A DNA stretch of 36,619 nucleotides from Acidobacteriaceae bacterium (GTDB taxonomy: Bacteria; Acidobacteriota; Terriglobia; Terriglobales; Acidobacteriaceae), in the NCBI GenBank assembly GCA_030037545.1, contig JASHRF010000077.1, forward strand, positions 1 to 36,619, given 5' to 3'. How positions within the stretch are numbered: position 1 is the stretch's first letter; each line of letters opens with the position of its first letter. This document shows, piece after piece, positions 14,409 through 20,525 of this stretch. The notes beneath the pieces are model-generated. The model worked only from the letters and a program-made list of their open reading frames with translations. It did not search any database and was not told where the DNA came from. Both the position numbers and the translations under genes were made by a program.

Positions 14409-16499
14409 TCAGCCGTTTGTGTTCTCGTCGTAGCCGGTGATCGCGGAATAGAGCTCGTTGATCTCGTCCAAATCCGTCGGGATCTCCTCAAGGGTTTGAT
14501 TGGCCGAATTGAGTTCCGTGGTGAGGCTGGATTGTTGCGTGGAGATGTAGCTGTTTTCGTTCGAAATCTCCGCGTTGAGCGTGGATTCGTTGGCGCTGAT
14601 GGAGCTTTCGGCCAGCGCCAAGATGCCGGTGGATGAACTCGTGCCGGCGTTAGCGAGCATGTTCGAGAAGTTCTGGCCCCAACTATCGATGTTCTGGAAA
14701 AAGCCCACCACGCTGGAATAGTCGCTGTTCAGCACTGAATCGAGCGAACTGGAGTCGAAGGTGAGCGTGCCGTCGTCGTTCACGCTGATGCCCAGCGTGG
14801 TGAGGCTGTTGACGTCGGACGAATTGGCGTAGGCGAGCGTGGAGCTTGTGGCGTTCGTGGTGTCGTAGAGATTCGAGGTCACGGTGAGCGCGCCCGAGGA
14901 GCCGTCGGTGCCGGAGGTCAGCGTCAGGCTCTCGGAGCCGTCACTGTTGTTCGCCAGCGACGCCGAAAACCCAAAGCCGTTGCTGGTGTCGTTGATATAA
15001 GCTTCGAGATCGGCCAGCGTCGTACCGCTTTCGGCCGATTCCACATCGCTCATATTGATGGTCTGTGCTGCGCCGCTGCCCACCTGAACCGTCAGGGAGC
15101 CGGAGAGCTGGTCCGAGCTGCTCTCCACTTCGCCCACCGTTCCGCTATCAGGGGTGGTGGTGCTGGTGGTTCCGGAGTCGGTAAAGCTTAACGCCGTTGG
15201 CGTGCTGGCTTCGATTGCCGACGTCACCGAGAGCGCGCCGCTCGCCCCGGAGGTCCCGGAGGTGAGCGTAAGGGTCGATTCGCCGTCGCTGGTGGTCACG
15301 GCGGCGGTGACCCCAATGCCGGCGGAGTTGATGGTGCTGGCCAGGTCGGCGAGCGTGTTGTTGCCGCTGCTCGTGTAATACGTGTCGCCGGAGGATGTTC
15401 CGTCTCCGATCGCGAAGGTGTAGGCTGTGCCGCTGCCCACCTGGACGGTCATGGAGCCGGAGAGGGTCACGGCGTCCGCCGAGACCGAACTCAGGTAACC
15501 GTTGGGGTTTGTCGAGTCGATGCCACTCAGCAGCTCCTGCTGCAGCAGGGTGAGCGTGGGCGAGCCGAAGAGCGGCTCGGCGGTGCCGGAACTGGTGTCG
15601 CCTTCCTGCGCGTTGACCGCGCTGATCAGCGAGTTGTAGTCGGAGACGAACTGGTCGACGGCGCTTTCGACGCCCGAGTTGTCGTTGCTGATCACCACCT
15701 GGATATCGTCGGAGCTGGTGCCCAGCAGGTCGAAGGTCACGCCTGGAATCACACCGCTTACCGTATTCGAGGCGACCGAATAGGAGATTCCGTTGACATC
15801 GATCGAAGCGTTCGCGCCCGTGGCGATGTTGGAGTTGTAGTTCAACGCCGTACCGGTGGTGGAATCGGTAATCGAGGAGCTGACGTTGAGACTTCCGGCA
15901 GCGCCCGAGGTACTGGATTCCAGTGTTAACCGCGAGCCGTCCGCGTCGGTCGTCACGCTCGCCGTCACCCCGATATCGGCGTTGTTGATGGCGCTCTCCA
16001 GATCGGCGAGCGTGTTCTCCCCGCTGCCTGTGTAAATCGTGTCGCCCGACGATGTCCCGGCTCCAATGTCGAAGGTGTAGGTCGAGCCCCCATTGGCCTG
16101 GATGGTCATGGAGCCGGAGAGCGTGTCGGAGGAGCTGCTGATTTCGTCCAGGTACCCGTTGGCCGTCGTCGCCAGCGAGCTCACCACAACGTCATATGTG
16201 CCCACCTGAGCCGAGGAACTCGCCGAAGTCAGCTCCAGCACGCTGGTATCGGAGCTGGAACCTTCCACCTCGGACAGAATCCCATCCGCATCCGTCAACT
16301 GGCTGATATCGTTGGAAACATTGGAGAGCAGACTGCCCAGGTTGGAGATCGCCGAGTCCTGGCTTTCGAGGGAGGATAGCTGGTTGTTCCACGGTGTTTC
16401 GACATTCTCAAGGTTGGTGACAATCTCGGAGACGACGGAACTTACGTTGATGCCCTCGCCGCTGGTCGGTGACCCGAAACTCAGGCCGACTGTGCCCAT
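14409..16499 (-). CDS. fliD: Flagellar filament capping protein FliD (HAP2) with triplicated variable domain
   Basis: FliD forms the cap at the filament tip and helps flagellin fold as it emerges. The conserved N-terminal helix (SSVVSEIVTNLENVETPWNNQLSSLESQDSAISNLGSLLSNV) and the C-terminal coiled segment (about 635-680, with TQQSSLTTELNSANQTLEEI) identify the family. At 696 aa it is considerably longer than enteric FliD (about 470). The extra length comes from three copies of a module of about 80-85 residues starting LSGS(M/L)T(V/I)Q and ending near TSGxSGALxVTS, at residues about 127-212, 346-430 and 465-544; each contains a flagellin_IN-like motif (TLADLxxxIN...GxGVTA). The composition is Ser/Thr/Asp-rich and Lys-poor. 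The ATG at 16499 has AAGGAGG 6 bases upstream; 8 upstream in-frame codons to 16523 are ignored. Confidence 0.93.
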   Translation of the reverse strand: MGTVGLSFGSPTSGEGINVSSVVSEIVTNLENVETPWNNQLSSLESQDSAISNLGSLLSNVSNDISQLTDADGILSEVEGSSSDTSVLELTSASSSAQVGTYDVVVSSLATTANGYLDEISSSSDTLSGSMTIQANGGSTYTFDIGAGTSSGDTIYTGSGENTLADLESAINNADIGVTASVTTDADGSRLTLESSTSGAAGSLNVSSSITDSTTGTALNYNSNIATGANASIDVNGISYSVASNTVSGVIPGVTFDLLGTSSDDIQVVISNDNSGVESAVDQFVSDYNSLISAVNAQEGDTSSGTAEPLFGSPTLTLLQQELLSGIDSTNPNGYLSSVSADAVTLSGSMTVQVGSGTAYTFAIGDGTSSGDTYYTSSGNNTLADLASTINSAGIGVTAAVTTSDGESTLTLTSGTSGASGALSVTSAIEASTPTALSFTDSGTTSTTTPDSGTVGEVESSSDQLSGSLTVQVGSGAAQTINMSDVESAESGTTLADLEAYINDTSNGFGFSASLANNSDGSESLTLTSGTDGSSGALTVTSNLYDTTNATSSTLAYANSSDVNSLTTLGISVNDDGTLTFDSSSLDSVLNSDYSSVVGFFQNIDSWGQNFSNMLANAGTSSSTGILALAESSISANESTLNAEISNENSYISTQQSSLTTELNSANQTLEEIPTDLDEINELYSAITGYDENTNG
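14868..15107 (-). repeat. FliD internal module copy 3
   Basis: Encodes FliD residues about 465-544 (LSGSLTVQVGSG..., TTLADLEAYIN..., TSGTDGSSGALTVTS). The start shares a long DNA match with copy 2 around gccgctgcccacctg and gagccggagag. Confidence 0.6.
15210..15464 (-). repeat. FliD internal module copy 2
   Basis: Encodes FliD residues about 346-430 (LSGSMTVQVGSG..., GDGTSSGDTYYTSSGNNTLADL..., TSGTSGASGALSVTS). It is closest to copy 1 in the GTSSGDT-YT-SG-NTLADL segment and to copy 3 at its start. Confidence 0.65.
15864..16121 (-). repeat. FliD internal module copy 1
   Basis: Encodes FliD residues about 127-212 (LSGSMTIQANGG..., GAGTSSGDTIYTGSGENTLADL..., STSGAAGSLNVSS). Confidence 0.65.
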
Positions 16500-16594
16500 C
16501 GTTTCCTCCTTAAGACCCGTCAAGCAGTCCGCAATCCAACGGCCCTGGAGCCGGATTGGGAAAATCTCATGGCCATGGTGTGTGACCCTTACGC

Positions 16595-16624
16595 GAAGGC
16601 GGGCGCCCGAGGGCGCCCGCCTTC
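16595..16624. repeat. Perfect 14-bp inverted repeat between flagellin and fliD
   Basis: GAAGGCGGGCGCCC and its exact reverse complement are separated by 2 bases. It lies downstream of flagellin and upstream of fliD on the minus strand. No T-run follows on either strand, so it is more like a REP-type palindrome, mRNA stabiliser or attenuator than a textbook intrinsic terminator. Confidence 0.6.
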
Positions 16625-16626
16625 TG

Positions 16627-16634
16627 TTATCGGC
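16627..16634 (-). promoter_or_regulatory. Sigma-28-type -10 element for fliD-fliS (tentative)
   Basis: On the minus strand this reads GCCGATAA, an exact match to the sigma-28 -10 consensus, placed between the two palindromes and about 130 bases upstream of the fliD start. The -35 at the 11-base spacing (TCATCGAA) is poor, so a secondary promoter is possible but not secure. Confidence 0.35.
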
Positions 16635-16658
16635 ATCTCTGCCGTTTCGATGAGCCCG

Positions 16659-16682
16659 CCCCAGCGGCTAGAGCCGCTGGGG
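16659..16682. repeat. Perfect 11-bp inverted repeat just downstream of flagellin
   Basis: CCCCAGCGGCT and AGCCGCTGGGG are separated by 2 bases; the hairpin starts 6 bases past the flagellin stop. There is no T-run. It could stabilise the abundant flagellin mRNA or dampen readthrough into fliD. Confidence 0.55.
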
Positions 16683-16688
16683 TCCCGG

Positions 16689-18032
16689 TTATTGCAACAG
16701 CTTCAGCACTTCCTGCTGCTGCGAGTTGGCCTGCGCCAGGGCTGCGATGCCGGTCTGGCTCAGGATTTCGTCGCTCGACATTTGCGAGGTAGCCGACGCG
16801 TAGTCCGTGGCCTGCACTGCGTTTTGCGCCGACTCGATGTTTTCCTGCTGGGTGCTCATTACGGAGCTGACCGAGTTCAACGTGTTGATCTGGGCGCCGA
16901 TGTAGCCGTCCTGCGAGGCGACGTCGGCGATGGCGGAGTTCAGGTCGGTTAGCGCCGTTTGGGCATCAGACGTAGACAATAGATCCGTGCTGCTCAAATT
17001 CTCGCCACCGAGTGCAGAGTAGCTGATAGTTGCCGTGGAGTCGGGGCTGGTATCAAACACACCGGCCGCTTGTGCTGTAGAACCGTCGCCCTGGTCCTCC
17101 AGTTCGGCAGTAACTACCACCTGGCCGGCGGCGGGCGTGCCAGAGGTGCCGATCACGTTACCGGAGATCTCAAGGCCCCCGTCTGTTACAGCGGTCGCAC
17201 TTGAATCGCCGGCTTCGCCGGCCGTGGCAAACGTGGCCGTGACGCCAAGACCCGAACCGTTGATGGCCTGGATCATGGACTGCACGGTATCCCCATTGAC
17301 CGTAGCAACGGTATTTCCTCCGACGGACTCTGTAACATTATCGTTGGCGTTGCTGACGGTGAACGTCGCGGTCACAGCGGTGCCCGAGTCGGTCCCGTAC
17401 TCGACGGTCACCGTGTCGCCAGTGGTGAGCTCGTCACTGACCTGCGCAGGACTGGTGCCGCCTGCAGTCAAGTCGTCGAAGACGTTGGCGCCGTTTCCGT
17501 AGCCCATCGTGCCGTCCGTCTGGCCAACCGTGGAACTCGAAAGCGAACCAATGTTCAGGTCATCGATGGAAGAGCCGGCCTGCGACGAGTCTCCGGTGTA
17601 GATTCCGTAATTGCCGCCGAAGACCGTTTCCTGGTTATACGTGGTGGTCGAGCCGATGTTGTTGATCTCCGACAGAATCGATTGATATTCCTGGTTGGCG
17701 GCCGCGTCCTGCGTGGAGTTGAGGGTGCCGTTCGAGGCCTCGGTTGCCAGCGTGACGGCGCGGTTGAGCAGGCTGGTGACCTGCGAGAGGGCGCCATCGG
17801 CCACTTGCAGGAGGCCTACGCCTTCAGAAGCGTTGGTCTCGGATTGGGTCAGCGCCGTCTGGTTGGCTTCGAGGCCATTGACCAGCGAGAGGCCGGCAGG
17901 GTCGTCGGCGCCGGAGTTGATCTTCGATCCGGTGGACAACTGCTGCAGCACGGTGTTCAGGCTGTTGTTTGTGTTGTTGAGCGCATTCTCCGCATACACC
18001 GCGGAGAGATTATTCAAGACACCCAGGGACAT
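16689..18032 (-). CDS. fliC: Flagellin
   Basis: This is the major filament subunit (447 aa), exported by the flagellar type III system. The conserved N-terminal D0/D1 (MSLGVLNNLSAVYAENALNNTNNSLNTVLQQLSTGSKINSGADDPAGLSLVNGL...) and C-terminal D1/D0 (TALTDLNSAIADVASQDGYIGAQINTLNS..., ending SQQQEVLKLLQ) are both intact. The central variable region (about 150-350) is Ser/Thr/Gly-rich and contains a flagellin_IN-like motif (SMIQAINGSGLGVTATF) similar to the FliD modules. The ATG at 18032 has AAAGGAG 7 bases upstream. A near-consensus sigma-28 promoter lies about 115-140 bases upstream. Downstream follow two palindromes, then fliD and fliS. Confidence 0.95.
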   Translation of the reverse strand: MSLGVLNNLSAVYAENALNNTNNSLNTVLQQLSTGSKINSGADDPAGLSLVNGLEANQTALTQSETNASEGVGLLQVADGALSQVTSLLNRAVTLATEASNGTLNSTQDAAANQEYQSILSEINNIGSTTTYNQETVFGGNYGIYTGDSSQAGSSIDDLNIGSLSSSTVGQTDGTMGYGNGANVFDDLTAGGTSPAQVSDELTTGDTVTVEYGTDSGTAVTATFTVSNANDNVTESVGGNTVATVNGDTVQSMIQAINGSGLGVTATFATAGEAGDSSATAVTDGGLEISGNVIGTSGTPAAGQVVVTAELEDQGDGSTAQAAGVFDTSPDSTATISYSALGGENLSSTDLLSTSDAQTALTDLNSAIADVASQDGYIGAQINTLNSVSSVMSTQQENIESAQNAVQATDYASATSQMSSDEILSQTGIAALAQANSQQQEVLKLLQ

Positions 18033-18145
18033 GGGGTTCTCCTTTGTGGATGCGGGATTTGCGGCCCATCCCGGTTGCGCCCCCCTTTTTGTATTGCCCT
18101 GGGTTGCTGCCTGCGCGGGAATCAGTACCGCCGCATCTGGCCCCT

Positions 18146-18172
18146 ATTTCGGCGCACTCTTTGGGGACTTTA
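18146..18172 (-). promoter_or_regulatory. Sigma-28 (FliA) promoter of flagellin
   Basis: On the minus strand: TAAAGTCC, an 11-base spacer, then GCCGAAAT. The enteric sigma-28 consensus is TAAAGTTT-N11-GCCGATAA, so both boxes match well (6/8 and 6/8) and the spacing is exact. The predicted leader to the flagellin ATG at 18032 is about 105 bases. The remainder of the 18033-18280 spacer holds the flagellin and flbD ribosome binding sites; no clear flbD promoter was seen. Confidence 0.75.
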
Positions 18173-18280
18173 CGCTGCTGCCTGGAGTGTCCTGCGGGAG
18201 ACACTTTTGCGCCATAATTCTTAATCCTGTAACCTCTCGGCCGCGGCCGCCGATATCTTTCGCGAAGGAGCATTTGTCCC

Positions 18281-18574
18281 ATGATCGAACTCACCCGGCT
18301 CAACGGCAGCCCCATCGTGCTGAACAGCGATCTGATCAAGACCGCCGAAGCCTCGCCGGACACCATGCTGACCTTGATCAACGGAGAAAAACTGATTGTG
18401 CGCGAGGAAATCGCCGAAGTGACCGAGCGCGTGCTGGCCTACCGGGCGCGATTGCTGGCTTCATTGACCCACCGGCTGCACAACTTTGGCGATCTGGAAA
18501 AAGTGGCCGGCTTGCTCAGCCTGGCTATGCCGGGGCAGCCGGCGCCTCTTCCCAAAGGCCGCCACCAGCGCTGA
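18281..18574 (+). CDS. flbD: FlbD/SwrD-family flagellar protein
   Basis: This small protein (97 aa) starts MIELTRLNGSPIVLNSDLIKTAEASPDTMLTLINGEKLIVREEIAEV, matching the FlbD family of about 60-75 aa found next to motA in many flagellar operons. The Bacillus homologue SwrD increases motor torque. This is the short family, not the unrelated Caulobacter NtrC-type regulator also called FlbD. The C-terminal 30 residues beyond the family core are poorly conserved. GAAGGAG lies upstream of the ATG. It is followed 112 bases later by motA, and is divergent from flagellin. Confidence 0.9.
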   Translation: MIELTRLNGSPIVLNSDLIKTAEASPDTMLTLINGEKLIVREEIAEVTERVLAYRARLLASLTHRLHNFGDLEKVAGLLSLAMPGQPAPLPKGRHQR

Positions 18575-18686
18575 CCAACGTAACTCCAAGCTGACCGCGC
18601 AGGTGACGGCCACAGGAATTTCAGACGATAAATAGGTCACGGCCCTTCGTGCGTCCGCCAATCAACCGCGAAAGAGGAGTGCACCC

Positions 18687-19460
18687 ATGGATAAGGCAAG
18701 CGTGGCCGGAGCAATTCTGGCTCTGGCCGGGATTATTGCCGGCCTCCTGATCGAGGGCGGCAACCTGAGCCAGGTGCTGCAGCCGACTGCCGCGCTGATC
18801 GTTTTTGGCGGCACGCTGGGCGCGGTTTTGCTGCAGTTTCCGCTGACCACGGTCGTCGCCGCCTTCCGCAGTCTGGGGCATGTCTTTGCCGCGCCGCGCA
18901 AACACGATAGCGAGCTGATTCAACAACTGGTGGCGTTTGCCAACAAGGCGCGCCGCAACGGCGTAGTTTCGCTGGATGCGGACTTGCCCGATATTCAGGA
19001 CCCGTTTCTGCGGCAGACCCTGATGCTGGCGGTTGACGGCACCGAGCCGACCGACCTGCGCAACATTATGCGCGTCAACCTGGAATCAATCACCGAGGAC
19101 GAAGACCGGCTGCCCGCAGTGTTCGAGTCGGCCGGCGGCTTCTCGCCCACCATCGGTATCCTGGGCGCGGTGCTGGGGCTCATCCAGGTCATGCAGCACC
19201 TCGACAACATTCAGGAGGTGGGTCGCGGCATTGCCGTGGCCTTTGTGGCCACCATCTACGGAGTCGGCATAGCCAACCTCTTCTTTCTGCCGTTCGCCGG
19301 CAAGATGCACCTGCGCATCCGCGCTGCCAGCCGCCGCCGCGAGATGATGCTGGAAGGCGTGATCTCGATCCTGGAAGGCATCAATCCACACATGCTGGAA
19401 ATCAAGCTCAGCGGATTCCTGAATGAAATCGAGCGCGAGAGCCGGGAGCGCGCCGCATGA
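18687..19460 (+). CDS. motA: Flagellar motor stator protein MotA
   Basis: MotA (257 aa) is the four-helix ion-channel subunit of the stator. Evidence: TM1 VAGAILALAGIIAGLLIEGG, the LIVFGGTLGAVLLQFP segment (TM2), a cytoplasmic loop of about 100 residues (DPFLRQTLMLAVDGTEP...), then TM3 AGGFSPTIGILGAVLGLIQVM with the conserved Pro, and TM4 VAFVATIYGVGIANLFFLPFAGKM. Length is normal for the family. The ATG at 18687 follows AAAGAGGAG. The stop overlaps the motB start (ATGA at 19457), a classic coupled pair. Coupling ion cannot be decided from sequence alone. Confidence 0.95.
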   Translation: MDKASVAGAILALAGIIAGLLIEGGNLSQVLQPTAALIVFGGTLGAVLLQFPLTTVVAAFRSLGHVFAAPRKHDSELIQQLVAFANKARRNGVVSLDADLPDIQDPFLRQTLMLAVDGTEPTDLRNIMRVNLESITEDEDRLPAVFESAGGFSPTIGILGAVLGLIQVMQHLDNIQEVGRGIAVAFVATIYGVGIANLFFLPFAGKMHLRIRAASRRREMMLEGVISILEGINPHMLEIKLSGFLNEIERESRERAA

Positions 19461-20251
19461 AATCGCCATCGTCGCGCGGCCGCACCCGGCACGATCGCTG
19501 GTTAGTCTCCTATGCCGACTTCATCACCCTCCTGTTCGGATTTTTCGTGGTCATGTACGCCTTTGCCAAGGCCGATCAGAAGAAGCAGCAGCAGGTTTCC
19601 GCGGCCATCGATGCGGCCTTCCGGTCCATGGGCATGCCCATGGCGTCTGCGCAGCCACAGCAAGATGCCGCGCCCACGCCTCACGCCGTAATGAACGAAG
19701 AGCTGCTTTCGCCCGACGAAGTAAAGGCCGATCTGGAACGCATTCAACGCCAGTTGAGCGCCATGCTGGCTCCCCAGGTGGCCGCGCACGCCGTCTCCAT
19801 CGAGATGGGCCGCGATGGGTTGGTGATCAGCCTGCGCGAGGCGGGCTTTTTTGCCTCCGGCTCGGCCACACCCGAGCCCCAGTCGCTGCCCACGCTGCGC
19901 CAGATCGCCGCCGCGCTCGCGGGCACGCCTTATGACCTGCGCGTGGAGGGCCATACCGACAATGTGCCCATCCATAGCGCCGAGTTTGACTCCAACTGGG
20001 AGCTTTCCACGGCGCGAGCCACGCGCATTGCGCGGCTGCTGCTCGACTGGAAGGCCGTCCCGCCCGACCGGCTCTCCGCGGCGGGTTACGCGGAGTTCCA
20101 TCCTGCGGCCAGCAACGCTACCGCTGAAGGCCGCGCGCAGAACCGGCGCGTAGACCTGGTCATTCTGCCGCGCTCGAAGATCAATTTTGCGGCCATGACC
20201 GCCGCTCCCGCCGCCGGTCCATGGCGCAGGATTACGGTCGGAGATCAATGA
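19457..20251 (+). CDS. motB: Flagellar motor stator protein MotB
   Basis: MotB (264 aa) anchors the stator to peptidoglycan and carries the ion-binding Asp. The single N-terminal TM helix is WLVSYADFITLLFGFFVVMYAFA with the essential Asp at residue 21. A linker of about 80 residues follows, then an OmpA-like peptidoglycan-binding domain (VEGHTDNVPIHSAEFDSNWELSTARATRIARLLL..., ending AQNRRVDLVIL). The ATG overlaps the motA stop. The motif set is complete, so a functional stator is expected. A possible terminator follows at 20302-20320. Confidence 0.95.
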   Translation: MKSPSSRGRTRHDRWLVSYADFITLLFGFFVVMYAFAKADQKKQQQVSAAIDAAFRSMGMPMASAQPQQDAAPTPHAVMNEELLSPDEVKADLERIQRQLSAMLAPQVAAHAVSIEMGRDGLVISLREAGFFASGSATPEPQSLPTLRQIAAALAGTPYDLRVEGHTDNVPIHSAEFDSNWELSTARATRIARLLLDWKAVPPDRLSAAGYAEFHPAASNATAEGRAQNRRVDLVILPRSKINFAAMTAAPAAGPWRRITVGDQ

Positions 20252-20301
20252 AGCGGACCTGACCGAATGAGACGCGCTACGCGCACCACGGTCGTGCCCT
20301 G

Positions 20302-20320
20302 TCGCGAAGGTACCTCGCGA
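20302..20320 (+). terminator. Possible terminator after motAB
   Basis: A 6-bp perfect stem TCGCGA / TCGCGA encloses a 7-base loop (aggtacc) and is followed by atagtttt. The stem is short, and the near-palindrome could instead be an operator. Confidence 0.3.
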
Positions 20321-20431
20321 ATAGTTTTCCGCGGCCTGTGAACTCATGCTCTATTTTGAGGCGTTTCACTCGTGGTGCGGAACCAGGCGGCCCGCTTGCG
20401 TGCAATGACGTGACGTAGCTCACTAACAATT

Positions 20432-20520
20432 CCGGTAGACATAGGGGAAACTACCGGGGATCTCCAACGGAGGCCTCGATCCGTGTTCCCCGCGAAGGGC
20501 CTCAAGCGAGTGCTGCGGGG
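20432..20520 (+). ncRNA. Candidate structured 5' leader of the exopolysaccharide operon (class unknown)
   Basis: Three nested or successive helices can be drawn immediately before the first EPS gene: CCGGTAG (20432-20438) with CTACCGG (20451-20457) and an A/G-rich 12-base loop; CTCC-aac-GGAG near 20462-20472, inside a GGATC / GATCC outer pair (20458-20482); and CCCCGC (20488-20493) with GCGGGG (20515-20520), whose 3' arm covers the G-rich ribosome-binding region of the TTG start at 20526. I do not recognise a known riboswitch class; it lacks the c-di-GMP-I core. The rest of the 20252-20525 spacer shows nothing else firm. Confidence 0.3.
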
Positions 20521-20525
20521 GGCCT

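Noticed and set aside
18624..18631. GACGATAA upstream of motA resembling a sigma-28 -10 box (7 of 8)
   Set aside because: The sequence at the proper -35 position (gacggcca) does not resemble TAAAGTTT.
20385..20400. Sigma-54-like AGGCGGC-N4-TTGC with correct GG-N10-GC spacing upstream of the EPS operon
   Set aside because: Only the GGC and TTGC cores match; in DNA of this GC content such a match is expected by chance. A map of the transcription start near 20411 would revive it.
20432..20457. c-di-GMP-I riboswitch, because of the GGTAG...CTACC hairpin
   Set aside because: The required upstream helix with the GACGCAAAGCC-type core is absent, so only an unnamed structured leader is proposed.
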